Source of the DNA: Kalaharituber pfeilii
Taxonomy: Eukaryota; Ascomycota; Pezizomycetes; Pezizales; Pezizaceae
Length of the DNA: 64,000 nucleotides
Reading direction: 5' to 3'
NCBI GenBank assembly: GCA_015179045.1
Contig: WHUZ01000066.1
Coordinates: 248,001-312,000, forward strand
Shown: piece by piece, positions 30,635-42,545 of the stretch
Layout of the letters: each line of letters opens with the position of its first letter
How positions within the stretch are numbered: the first letter of the stretch is position 1
The notes under the pieces: model-generated
Databases searched by the model: none
The model's input: the letters and a program-made list of their open reading frames with translations, nothing else
Told to the model about the DNA's origin: nothing
Position numbers and translations under genes: made by a program

Positions 30635-33600
30635 TGGTCTATCTTAACTAAAATGTTAATATACTTTCTCAAATATTCTAGACTCGACGTCCGCAGGGGG
30701 CCTTAGCAACAGTTAGGGCAAAGAGTTCTATACACACCCCACAATGAAGAATGTGGCTTCAATCCTATCGAGATGAGACTGTGAAGGGATACCGATGAAG
30801 GCGGCTGCAATGCAAGGGGCTAAGCTGCAACACGGCGAGGAGTATGAAATTGTTGTTGCGTGGAAGGAAATTCCTCAATAATTGACGGTACAGCGTAGCC
30901 CAAGGTTCCCAGATCAAAAACTACGCTACGTGACCTGCACGCTGAGACCGTGTGACCGTTTGCACGCCAAGTCCACAATGTGGCCACGCCTTTCCTTCAT
31001 CGCTCCAATCAATCACATATTCAACCAAACGTCCAAAAGTGGAATTTGGCAGTCTGTGTACAACCCGTGAGATTAATTACACAGAGCAAGCATAGTCACA
31101 AATGATACTGATGTTGAAATCGATACTAGGTGCACAATTGCCGCTCCGTCGGCAATACACCCCCCCACAGGACGAGAAAATCAAAACGAAAGGCACAAAA
31201 CGGAACTGAACCAGAATACTAGCCATAAACCTCACCCAACACAACACCTTCCATGCCCTGCATGATTGCGACCACTCTCGGCATCGACATGAGCGTCAAA
31301 ATGCAGCGTCTGTTCAAGTTCAATCCCGATGGTGGCTCTGTAAACTACACGTTAATGACACCAGAGGGAGGTGGCTGATGAGCTAGAGAGACGATCGTGA
31401 AGCATCGGGTCCATGGAAATAGCCGGCAAACAATTTGAGCTATGGTATTACGGCATTTGAATCCATTTTGCCATAAAGAATATACAGCGACACGGGTTCT
31501 CTGGTGACAAGACAAAACGCCATACCTCACCGCTATCGCAGTCAAAGGCAGGGAACGAATAGGTCCCACTATGGTCCATGGTTGCTTGTTTGCGAGACAA
31601 TGAGTACAAGATTTACCGGATTCAGCACTTCATGACGTTGATATACCTCCATTTCTGTGAAAAATGGCGTTGTTATACATCTTGCAAAACGGAATTAGAA
31701 GACAATAATCCACGCTCTATTTAAAGTTGACTGCTCCAGGGAATGGCTACGAGGTTTTGTAGTCTTTTCCGGGTTGGGGGGGGTTCGGTATGTAAGGTTG
31801 TCGGACAGTGCGTCTTAATCTAAACCTCCACTAGGGCCACTATCCCTCTCGCAGTATACCTTTTTTCACCTCTTGCTAACTATGGTTAATGCTTAGCTTG
31901 GAAAGATTAGCATTTCGCGGCTGTAACCGCTTTGGTGCTGATTTACATAAAAATCACAGTTTGGCATATCTGACAGAAGCTGTATGACATTTACTACCAC
32001 AGTCACAGATGATGATGCCTCAAGATGGACGGGAATAGTTTAAAGTTTCAACTTGAGATGGTGCAGGCTCCAGCAGTACCCACGTTGCTCATTTGGGAAT
32101 TTTGGGCTACACAGGGGGGAGCGTCGGCGCTCTGTGCAACGTTGCTACCTCAGTTCTGTTTTTGGTGGGCGTGCATAATAACCGCGCCGTGAGCGTCAGC
32201 ACCCCCAGGTTTAGGAGTCAAAATAATATTTTCACATCGACTTCGATGGGAAATTGGACTGTCATTAGCAGGTATTGGGAGCAAGGGAGGGGAAGGGCGG
32301 CAATTTCTGAAAATGAGGACTTCGAGCTCTCAGTGGGAATGAATGTTGCCCAGCTTCCCCAACCCGCCTCCCCTTACCATCACAACGAATCAACAGTAGA
32401 GCGCCAATGAATTCAAAGCGGAAAGCTAGAGAAAGACGGAAGGATGGCGAATGAATAAGGGCAAAGGAAGTGGAAAATAAGAATGGAATTATTGAGAGAA
32501 GCAAAACAGGGACTGGATAGCAGTACAAGTATATCGGAAAGAGAGCGCAGGATTGGACTGAAATGTGTGAACAAGTCAGGTTGACAGTCAGCGTAGAGCC
32601 CTCAGTCGGAGGATAAACCAAGGGATCAAAGGCACAGCAGGGAAATTAGTCAAATCAGCAAACTCAAAAATGTTAACGAATTCATTCTGATCCTGCATTC
32701 GTTCGGTGTTTCAGGTTCGAGTTGCCCCAGCAATGGATATTTGAATTTATACTCCTTATTTGCAACCAAGTAAATTTGTGCGCTAACGACTTTACATTTG
32801 TATTCTTGATTTGGTGAAATTTTTGAATCCTAAGGCTATCGAACTGTGACCTGGGGGCAGTTCGCCAACTTTATTGTCCCCTCTAGGGTTACACACTGCC
32901 GAAGGTTGGAAATGCCATTGTGCACATGCAAGGGCATGGACTGCAACTAGATGGATAAAGTTGTTAACAGTGGGTGCTGAGGGGTGCGGAAGCCTCGGGA
33001 AGGAACTTAAGACACAGAGGCGCAATTCAATAAAGTAGCTACCCCGCTACAGTCAGCCACGGGTCACTGAATCGAGATGGAATAGCAGCCAAGAGACAAC
33101 CAATGATACAAAGATATTGACTAACACTGATATAACAGTCACTGGTGAAGCAGGAGAAATTGATATGCAAAGTGGAACGAATGATTGGAAGCAAACATCC
33201 AAAGATTGTGGAGATTCAAGTGGATAGGTCCTTCAGAAAGTAGGCAATTCGAAAGAATCTGTGTGGGGGATGGGGGGTATATGTATATCCTCTTCTATTG
33301 ATCCCTCTTGTTCTCAAACTCGCTATAGCTCATACAGTGCTATAGGAGTTATGAAGTTAAAAAAGAAAATATTGGGGGATGCACAATCTTAGTGAGTGGT
33401 ATCGGAACAGATCTTTTTGTGAATTGGTTGTGGTGGATAACTTCTGCCTTTGTGGAACTTCATTTTTTCGACTTGATGCTAACTGACATCTTGTGAACTG
33501 GGATGACTTGGTGCGAATTTTTGTAGGGTATGGGTGGGTAGGAATACTTTACTATTGGGATTTGAAGGTGCATCCTTTGCAAAAGTGCCCATTTGAAATC

Positions 33601-34159
33601 AATAAATAGACCCCTGGCATGGGTCCAGATGCGGGAATCATATCCATAATGTTAATAGCATATTATATTACAACAATTTGAGTCTTCAAATATGAACCTA
33701 GGTTCATTGTTAAGACATGGGTATAGCTCCGAATGCCCTGAGAACTGCCGTTCCCTTAACCTGAGTCAATATCTGTCAAGATATCTATGGAAGACATAAC
33801 TGCAAAGACATGACAACAAGACTGTAGTACCGCATTTAATGGCTTTGAGCGAACATCATAACACGCTAGATTGCTCCCATTCCCTTGTATGATAGTCGTA
33901 TATTGAGTTGAGTTAACGAGGTGGTGCGGAAACAGTACATTATAAAAGGAGGGCCCTTGGAGTTGTCGGATTAATTGAGGGAGGGGAGCATTTAGGAACT
34001 GAATCCGATTCCTGCATGCGCGATACAAAAATTAAAACCTTTCCCAAGCCCTGGGATATGGCACGTCTGCAAAATCAAGCCTCCCAGTCCCTAGGGCGTG
34101 TTCTGTACCCAAACAAGTCACCCACATCCTTATGCACTTCAATCACCACATCTCCGCGA
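30635..34159. other. intergenic between A4 and A5
   Basis: No convincing gene. A decayed LINE-A-like tail (CTCGCTATAGCTCATACAGT, then GTTATGAAGTTAAAAAAG) lies at about 33320-33370. Small ORFs at 31.3, 32.1-32.6 and 33.8 kb show no recognised feature. Confidence 0.4.
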
Positions 34160-34957
34160 TCACCACATCTCCACACCAACTTCTACCACCTCACTTAAAT
34201 CCACCTCATTTCCCGCCCTTTCCATTCTCACCGCCAGAGCGGCACTCCACAATCCCCACAAATACCACCTCCACTGTTCCAAGCTATCCCCGGAAATCAT
34301 CTTCACGTTTCCTTCCCCATTCACCAACGCAAACTGCCGACCGGGAACCTGTATCCATTCCCTCACTTGCTCCTGCCCAACCGCGCGGAGCTGTAGGTTC
34401 CATGGCTCCATGCGACCCTCCACATCACTTGTTGGGATGTTAGATGAAAGCATAACATCGTGTAGGCTGACATTGAAGATTCCGTTTGGCTTTGATAGCG
34501 GGGAATAGGACACCCGGAGCTTCAGGAGATGCTCGGAGCTATGTATGGAAACCTTCAAGAATAGCGTGACATCGAGTGCTGTGTTCGGGTGTATCTTGCG
34601 AGTGTGTGGTACGATAGAGGCCAATACGTCGGTCGCCATTAGGCTTTCGGAAGTTTGACTGCTGCTAGAATCGGTACAGGGGTTCACAAAGCGAACCTTC
34701 TTGCTATCTCCGAGTGCGGTGTGTGTGCTATTCATATGAAATGGCACAGGGGCGCTCTCAGCCTGGCTGGAGTGGGCAGAGGTTTGTTGCTGATATGCAG
34801 ACGGAGAAGGCGAGCATTTCAGCGGGGATTGTGGTGTTAGTCCATTCGGCGTCTGCGGAATCATGACACGAGAGAAAACCAGGATGTTGTCGCGGGGAGG
34901 CTGCTTCCTATACCCAGTAATGAAGGTAACAGGACAAAGAGGTTTGACGGCTGGCAA
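34160..34957 (-). CDS. family A protein, member A5 (265 aa), with KKVRF motif
   Basis: Frame from ATG 34957; an internal ATG at residue 32 (MIPQTPNGLTPQSPLK) may be the real start because the first 31 residues look unlike other members. KKVRF (residues 86-90) is a textbook match to the RVxF pattern and is followed by a Ser-rich stretch (TDSSSSQTSES). The conserved domain covers about 128-265: LDVTLFLKVSIHS, then WNLQLRAVGQEQVREWIQVPG, MISGDSLEQWRWYLWGLWSA and the last strand VVEVGVEMW. The LRAVG-(4)-VREW core identifies the family. The PP1 link is inferred from the motif alone. Confidence 0.75.
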   Translation of the reverse strand: MPAVKPLCPVTFITGYRKQPPRDNILVFSRVMIPQTPNGLTPQSPLKCSPSPSAYQQQTSAHSSQAESAPVPFHMNSTHTALGDSKKVRFVNPCTDSSSSQTSESLMATDVLASIVPHTRKIHPNTALDVTLFLKVSIHSSEHLLKLRVSYSPLSKPNGIFNVSLHDVMLSSNIPTSDVEGRMEPWNLQLRAVGQEQVREWIQVPGRQFALVNGEGNVKMISGDSLEQWRWYLWGLWSAALAVRMERAGNEVDLSEVVEVGVEMW

Positions 34958-37900
34958 CGCAAGACTTGAACCACGCTTGCGGGTGCCGTAAATAGACTTC
35001 CTGCCAAATGGGCGTAGGCTAAGATAGTTGGCGGTGAAACGGTGCTCGCCGTCAATGGCGCTAGGTTTATATCTATGTCTGGTCTTTTAGCTTCGGAATT
35101 TTGGGGAGGCATTTAAATGGAAGTTCGTAAGTTAAACGTCATAGCGATCTATTATCCGGAAATAGAATGTGTCCCTAGCTCTGCATTTCTTAGCAGCGGC
35201 TAGGGAAACAAGCTACAATCCTTAGGAGAATATTGGTTGAAATAACAGGACCGCTGGGGTGTGCAAGTGAGTAGAAAAGATTCTTACGGGGCTCTTTCAA
35301 ACCTGTTTGCTACAAGAGGTCGTACAGAAGACTGCAGCTCCGATGTGTCCATGATATTTTTTGGAGTTAGGAACTAGATAAATTAGATCTGTTCGGAGCG
35401 ACAGTGGATTTGGCAAATGGTGCGTAGTACCAACGAAGCTCGCAGAACTTTATTAACTCTTGTAATACAGACATCGCAATTGAACATGCGTCGTAAGATT
35501 CGGACGGAGAGGTTTTCCTAGTGTATGGATTTATGCACCGCGCTTATTTCCTTAGTTAGCCCCCTTTGCGTATATTCGCTTCGATATTTCAAGCATGAAA
35601 TAAGCTCCATCCGAGGTCTACATGAACTTAAACTTCTAGCTCCGACTATATTTCTGTTCTCTTCCCCCCACCTTCAGCAATTGCGGCATTGGTTTCATTC
35701 TTAGATACTCTTAAGTTAACGTAGCTCCCGATACCTTTTTTAAGTAATAAATAACGAAGGCAAGCCTACCTCGTGCGTCGGTGTATATGCGCGTGAACAC
35801 CCTAGTTCCAATTTCATCTCCGTTTCCTCTTTCCGCTGTAGGTATTAACAATTCATTGGAAGCTCCCAATAGCGTAATGCCGGCTTGTATGTTTCTCCCT
35901 TTTGAATCAGGAAACTGTGAATAGGATTCCGGAATTACCGCACATGTAATATGCAAGGCACGGAGGACCCCATCCGAGAGGGGTGGGAGAAGCTATATAA
36001 CACCCTCCCCTTCTTCCTCCATCCGCAGTTGTCTACCCTCAATAACGACCAAAGCTGGAGCACCCCCCTATGCCGTATCTCCAATCATGACCCGTTCAGC
36101 CAGCCAGAATATGTTGCTATAGCACGAATGGCGCGGGTAAAGCAAGTCAGCATTAACAGATATTACGAACGAACATCAACGTCAGATGCATGAAGAGGAC
36201 ATACCTCCACTTGAATGGTCAAGAGATATCCTGTTCAACTATTTCATGTCAGTGGCACCGCTACGACACTGATCTCCTCGCCGTCAGAAATTATGGACTG
36301 CCTGAAAAACTGTCATGACGGGTAAATACTGGGAACTCCGCGAAGCGGTAGCTTACAAGCGAAACTGGGAACGGCGGTACTCTCCTTTGCACAGTGACAT
36401 CACACCAACAGATAGTGGCAATGCCCAGCTAGCGACGTCGAGAGCGTCCAATCAATTAGCGGAGAATGGGGACAACAACCGCTACCGGGGGTGATTTGAC
36501 GTATTGAGGGCAATTTGCCGAAGGCAACGATGCTGCAAAGATTGCACAAGCTCTGAACCGGCCTGTATACCTGCCATCTAACGAGGTGCAGCACCGTACT
36601 TGCTCTGAAAGAGGGTTTAATTAAATTCGCTTATTATTTGATTGCTAATTTGTTTTCCATAAATGTACCGCATGTCGGCATTAAGCTGCATGAGAAGGAT
36701 ACTGGGAATCACCCACATATGTTATTCCTTCCTGGTGGGCTACCATGATGAAGGTAAAAGCGCATGTGGTGTGCGCCGTCGCCCCTACTAGCCCATTAAG
36801 GTCATGGGGGTGGTGTGACCCATGCGCTTCGTGATTTTATTGTTTGCAATCAGCTTCATTAATCCAATTCTGTTGCCCTTGCCTCTACCATATTCTTTCA
36901 AAGTTTCGTTGCCACCACCTTGGACACGTCTGATCGTTTCACCCTTGATTTAAGAAGACACTTAAATTTCATCATCAGTATGCACGCAGCATGGTATTAT
37001 AACCTCGAAATTAACTGTCCACTTCACAAATTAGTTAATAAAACTCACAATTCGTCTGATGTTTATCAACTCATGCGTAAGTTATCCTCGCTTTATGCCA
37101 CCTAAGACGAGTCTGTTCATCAATTAGAACCGAACGTTTCGCTCTTCACAAGTCTGCCCGAACCGGGGAGGGCCGTTTCTTTGGGGGAAAGACCTGTCCG
37201 CGTAATCCTACGCACGCCAATCCTAAACTAGACCTCTTCCGGTAAAGTGCAGAATTGCACAAACCAATCGACCCCGAACATATCTCTGGTGGAACAACGA
37301 ATCCTAGGTGGATTTTACAGCATTCAATGTTCTCAGAGTTTCCAGAAATCAACCAGAGCCGGATCAATGTCCCACCAATGCAGGGAGAGCTACCATTTGA
37401 CGAGATTCTTAGCATATAATGATTCATCTATCCGGATTGCATTAACAGGGGAAGGAACATCATGGAAGTTCCAGAGAGGCTTACCACGGTTTGCTCTACG
37501 TGCTAAGCTGTCTGCTTTCGACCCAACTGGTGCGTGCCCATGCCGAGTGACCATGCGCAGTCCGTCTGGACCCTCTCCAAACTAACTGCGGCGCTAATAT
37601 TGTCCCCTCTCCAGCCCCGATCCTCATTAAGCACTATCTGGGCCCTCAGCGTCAGGTGATTGGTGCCCTCCAGGAAGCCACAGGGAAGGATGCGGGAGGG
37701 AGGACGGGAAAATTCTAGCTGCATCGTGCCTTCGTGGTTCAGCGCCTGGTGGATTGGTGGGCGGCATTGTGTGGAACTCAGGAACTAAATGCAGGCGGTG
37801 AAGCGAAATAAAGAACTCCCCTGATCCTCATTAGTGCATTGCGAGCTAGGATAACAGGTTCAATCGGAAACGTTGCCTAAGATCTCTTCCATTCTCCCCC

Positions 37901-39218
37901 GTCTTCGAAGCTCTTCGCCGACCCCCACTCCCCGACTCCACCTCCCGCTCGACTGCGTACTCCGTTCTCATTTCTACCCAACCCATCACCCTTCCGACCA
38001 TTACATTGCACACCCTGGGCAGACGGTTGCCGTCGGCAATAGCGGTGCACCCGTAGTCGCGATCGAGAAGCTAACGGTGCCACCGGCTAGGGGGGGAAGG
38101 CGCACGGAAAGGGTCTAGAACGCCCTTGCCGTCGCAGAATTTCCGAATTTGTTGCAATGTATGGGGAATTCCGCATTCACGTGTTTCGATAAACGTTGAT
38201 GGGGCAGAGTTGGATATCCCCTGTTGTAGGATGACCTCGGCACTATGGTCTTCTACGCCAAGAGCTACCTGCTGTACTGCGTAAGGATTTGCAGTCTTGG
38301 CGCTACCGCCTCAGCTTTGAAGATCTTCATCCCTCTACGTAATCCTTGCGCAACTCGACGCTACCGCCTCCAACCCGCCTACCGCGAACCATTCGAACGA
38401 TGATGGTTGCTTTCTTCGAATTCGTGTGTGCAAGTCCATTCCCCTCCGACGCACCAGGCAGCGCTAGACGTCAAATTACTGCGAGTGACGAAAATTTAGG
38501 ATACCCATCTTGCGATTGAGCGAACCGCCCACTTTCACTAAAACATCCACAATCTCCATCTGCACCATTCGCAACAGGTACAATGTGATCACTTTGATTC
38601 TTCCGACCTCACGTTCCGTGTAGCAAGGTCCGCCATGATAGAATACGAGGCAGAGAGGAAGGCTTTATTTCGGGGAACTCGGCATATTGCAGCTGTTCTC
38701 ATACACATTGCCGTGCGTCATAGGAGGGGGGGTGAGGTGCTCAGGTATACAGAGTCAGGGTTGAGGAAGCTTTAAGAAGCCCCGACTATATTTATTTATG
38801 CGACGGATACCCATCGAAAAGATGATACCGACGATAACTATACCGAAGCGATTACTCCCTGGAGACAGCCTTCATGCAGGTGCTGGTATAGACAAGTGTA
38901 AAGTGGATGGTTCTGGGTAAACATATTCGTTGATCCCAATGGTGAAATGGTTCTCACACTTGGAATTCAAACTAGTTTACCGTTGGCGATACCTCCCTGC
39001 AGTACTATGGAAGAATACCGTGAATCAACACATCTTCCGCCTGAGGCTTGTTTTCACGGGAGGAGCGGAGTTGCTGGGAAATTCCAGTGTGTTGGCGACA
39101 AAATCAGCCAGGAGATAACGCTTTAATATTTCCATGGTATTTCATGCAACATCTCTGTGCTAAGCGCCGAGGTTGCAGTACGTGGGCATAAAAAGATACA
39201 AATAACAAAGGGAGAATA
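34958..39218. other. gene-poor stretch, nothing recognised
   Basis: Short ORFs at 35.7-36.2, 37.1-37.7, 37.9-38.1 and 38.9 kb have no repeated or domain-like features. No LINE tails seen, which makes this the longest stretch without them on the right of the family A cluster. Confidence 0.4.
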
Positions 39219-39227
39219 GGAGTCAAT

Positions 39228-39286
39228 ACGTTTTTTTGTTTGGTTCAAATAACCCCGCATACAAGCTAGAAGGCTATGGCAGGGAC
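39228..39286 (-). mobile_element. 59-bp LINE-B-type tail insertion
   Basis: T-rich tract, then AATAACCCCGCATACAAGCT and GGCTATGGCAGGGA. Exact 9-bp duplications GGAGTCAAT at 39219-39227 and 39287-39295. Confidence 0.7.
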
Positions 39287-39429
39287 GGAGTCAATGCTTA
39301 ATGGACGCCGAAAACGGCAAAAGGCTGGGACATAGAGAGGGCATGTTCCGCACGCAGATCTATGCCGCAACAACCGGGTTTCCGAACTGAAGCTCAATTC
39401 TCAGCTCAATTTGCATAGAGCAATATATC

Positions 39430-39777
39430 TTTTTTTTTTTTTTTTTTTTTATTTCATTAATCGTATGCCGCCCTATGGGCTATGACGATGTTTAAATACA
39501 AAAGGAAAATTCGCACTAAGTACATGTGTGTGGACCGGAGAGCGAGCCTCCCTATCCCCTCCTTCTGTTCGGCTCGTACTCCTCCGATCTCAGCCACTTC
39601 CCCCCAAGTCTGACCTTCCCAACTTCCACCCTTGTCTTTGTGTATACTACTACCGAACTTGCCTTCTTTCCTTCCTCCTCTAAGGTAGTCTTCCTTCGCA
39701 GCCATCTGATGCCCGTGGTGGCTTTGTCCAATTCTTTGTTGTCTACTTCCAGCCATTGCCTTACCTTCTCCAAATCC
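39430..39777 (-). mobile_element. half-LINE copy 3, 5' truncated (348 bp)
   Basis: Exact 13-bp duplications AGAGCAATATATC at 39417-39429 and 39778-39790. The minus strand encodes the ORF1 C-terminus (KVRQWLEVDNKELDKATTGI, RWLRRKTTLEEEGKK, KVRLGGKWLRSEEYEPNR), then the 3' UTR, GGGCGGCATACGATTAATGA and poly(A). The frame 39773-39552 is open across the conserved block. This copy goes directly from ORF1 to the tail, as copies 1 and 2 do. Confidence 0.85.
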
Positions 39778-40047
39778 AGAGCAATATATCAGCTACAGTA
39801 CCCACCCCACCGACACAAACTTGATCTTGACATTGCCGTCTATCATCAACCTCGCCCCGCATAAAGCCTGCTTGTGCAAAGAAGATTAGTTGGCATTCGG
39901 CCCCTGGTACGATCATCACAATCCTCAAACGATGCGCAAATGAATGATCGCTTTTACGGTCATGTACGGCTTCGGGTTAAGGTGGAGAACATCGGCAGGG
40001 GATGGCGGCAGCTCTTCGGGTTCTCGATTTGTGGGATATACCCGGTG

Positions 40048-40052
<5 letters not shown>

Positions 40053-40083
<31 letters not shown>

Positions 40084-40404
40084 CACATAACCCCGCTTGC
40101 AGCGCCAAGCCATGGCAGGGTCCCTGGGCAAGCCCTCGAAGCCCGGAGACAGGCTTAACAAACAAAGAAATTTCTATCTACTTCTAGAACCTGATTCCAG
40201 AAACCTCCGGACGGTCTTTCCGGTTTCTGCCCCAGGGAGGCTCCACTATATATCTCCCCCTCTCCCCCCTCCCCTCTTCTCCACCCTTTCGCATCCCGGC
40301 AAGCCAAATTTCCCCGACGGCAAATTTCGCAGTTTCCTCCACACCTTCGCAACCTGCAAATTTTCCCCGACCCGGGTCGGTAAATCGCACGGCGCACTAA
40401 AACC
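40053..40404 (-). mobile_element. LINE-B 3' UTR copy (352 bp)
   Basis: Exact 15-bp duplications ATACCCGGTGGTATT at 40038-40052 and 40405-40419. It contains only the LINE-B 3' UTR and tail and matches 15160-15560 of the longer copy in opposite orientation, including the GC-rich GCGAAGG...GGGTCGGTAAATCGC block. The small ORFs over it are not genes. Confidence 0.85.
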
Positions 40405-40419
40405 ATACCCGGTGGTATT

Positions 40420-42433
40420 GAACAGGGGTCGTGATGGCAGAGTGAAGACCGTGATGCAGCGGCGGGAGGGGAGTTATGCAGCTGTAGCTTGGCAAGGGTG
40501 TGTTGTTTACTAACTGGGTAGGGCTCAGGCTCCTATGCTCGGGAATGTTAGTGAGGCGTGCCCTGAGCTGGAAGATATGCCAGAATGGCCCGATGGTTAC
40601 AGGACTATAACCAGAAAGATAATAAGCGGAAACATCTAATTGTTTCGGCTTTCAGTACCCAACGTACAAACGGTTTCGATCTGCACCGTGCCGTCAGCAT
40701 TGCCAAGTTACATATTCTCATCGTTTCGAGGCAGGTGTCAATGACGAACGCTCACTTCTTCATACAACTTTAGTATACTAGCTCATTGCCGAGCTTGAGC
40801 CCAGAATTCAACCACGGGACCTTAGGATTGCTAACATTTACCAAGTTGTTGAAATGGCATGGGGGCTAAGGTACTCTTTCCCGGGATAATGGGACGCCGT
40901 ATATATCACAGCGCACACTCCGGCATTGATTAGGAACAAATTAAAATCGGATCCCAACGGCGTTATGGCGGAGACCTTAACGCCCGCAGTTCTGCCCTAG
41001 TTCGACAAATACAATTAAACCTTAAGGGCATGGAAATCAAGATTTATGGATACCGACATGATCTCCTAGGGTATTAAGGATTTTATTCTCCTCGATTGCA
41101 TAACCATATATTACTTTAGGAAACGTCATTTCACCGTTGATCACCGGTGGAATGAAGAGGAACAATGATTGTGAGAAAAATAAGAAAGATCGGGACAGGC
41201 GGGAAAGGGTTTGCCCACGTGGACTGTGAGGGGAACTATTCCCATATCGAAGCATTAAATCCTGCCAACGCACCGGAAACCGGAGCCTCAACCAACCGGT
41301 GATATCATTCTGAGATTCCCTTCATATTTAAGATTAAGGTCCACATCTGATATTTATGGCCAGGTCCAGGTATCATTATCAACTTAGAGTCCCAACTCAT
41401 GAATGCATGCAGGGCTGGCCAGGACCGTTCATCAATAAGAAGATTCGATACGATACCTTCACATGGCGCTCATTACTTGCCATCCCGCCAGTACTCATCG
41501 CCTTTCAGCAGAGCTTGCGCTGGAGAGGGAAGGGAATCACGATGTGGGCATTCTACGTTCCCCGCATCGATGTTTGCATATTGTGGTCGCCGGCTTGACC
41601 ATACCTGAAGCCCGCGACGATCTGATTCGGCGATTCCCATATCCTTCCTCTCTACCGGAGTGAGCAAACGACACTAGAGAGAACCTTATTTTTGTTGATA
41701 GTGGAGTGCTCGTCCTAAGGATTGGAGTGGTTATGGCACCGCTGGTAGGGATAGTGCAAAAAACAAAGGTGGGGGTTGCGTCGCATGGCAGGAAAGATTT
41801 GAACCCAGTCGGTGTGAATGGATATTCGCATTTTGTGCATGTCCACAACAGGAAAATTACGCCTTTCCTGTATTCCAAGGATTGAATGGATAAGGCTATG
41901 TCTGATACTCCCTCTATATGGTGTCCCTTGCAGCCGTGTATTCCCTGCAGAGTGCTATATCCTCTCTACAGCGCGCCAAGAGGCGCATGGTGTTACCGCG
42001 ACCTTTCGACTCAGAAGAGTCAATTCCGCCAGCCTACAGTATACAATACCATCAACAATTTAAGTGATGCTTTCCTGTGCTAAAGCTGTACTGACTTGCT
42101 GCAATAGGTTGACGGGGAAACATGTTCAGGGAGCAGCCCTTGTGCAACCAGGCTCATCGTATGCAATGCGATCACTTGGGGGAGTGGGAATTTCCGGACA
42201 AATATCAATATTTCGACATCGACCCAGTGGCTATTGCGAGTTTAACTGCAAACAAGAGAACAGTTATTAAAAACAGGGGGAGTGATTAAAATGATATCCG
42301 GAAAGTTTGGGAGTGAAGGGGTTCGCGTACATGCTGTGGCTGCCCCAAACGCGGAGGGGTGTTGATCATGCGCAAGTATGTTAAGCAGGCCAGAGGTGAG
42401 GAAGATGGGAACGTCAGCTTTTTTCCATTTTTT
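40420..42433. other. no gene recognised
   Basis: Small ORFs at 41.0-42.3 kb on both strands are not supported by any recognised feature. Confidence 0.4.
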
Positions 42434-42545
42434 GGTCACATAACCCCGCATACCGGTTACCGGACTATGGCTTTTTTTTTTTTTTATATCATTAATCGCT
42501 TGTCGCCCTGTGGGCTATGGCGATACTTTAGATACATGATAGAAA
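42434..42545 (-). mobile_element. two adjacent LINE tails, LINE-B-type then LINE-A
   Basis: GGTCACATAACCCCGCATAC and ACCGGACTATGGC form a LINE-B-type tail. It is followed directly by a T-run, ATATCATTAATCGCTTGTCG and GGGCTATGGCGATA, a LINE-A tail in the same orientation. Individual duplications could not be separated. Confidence 0.6.
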
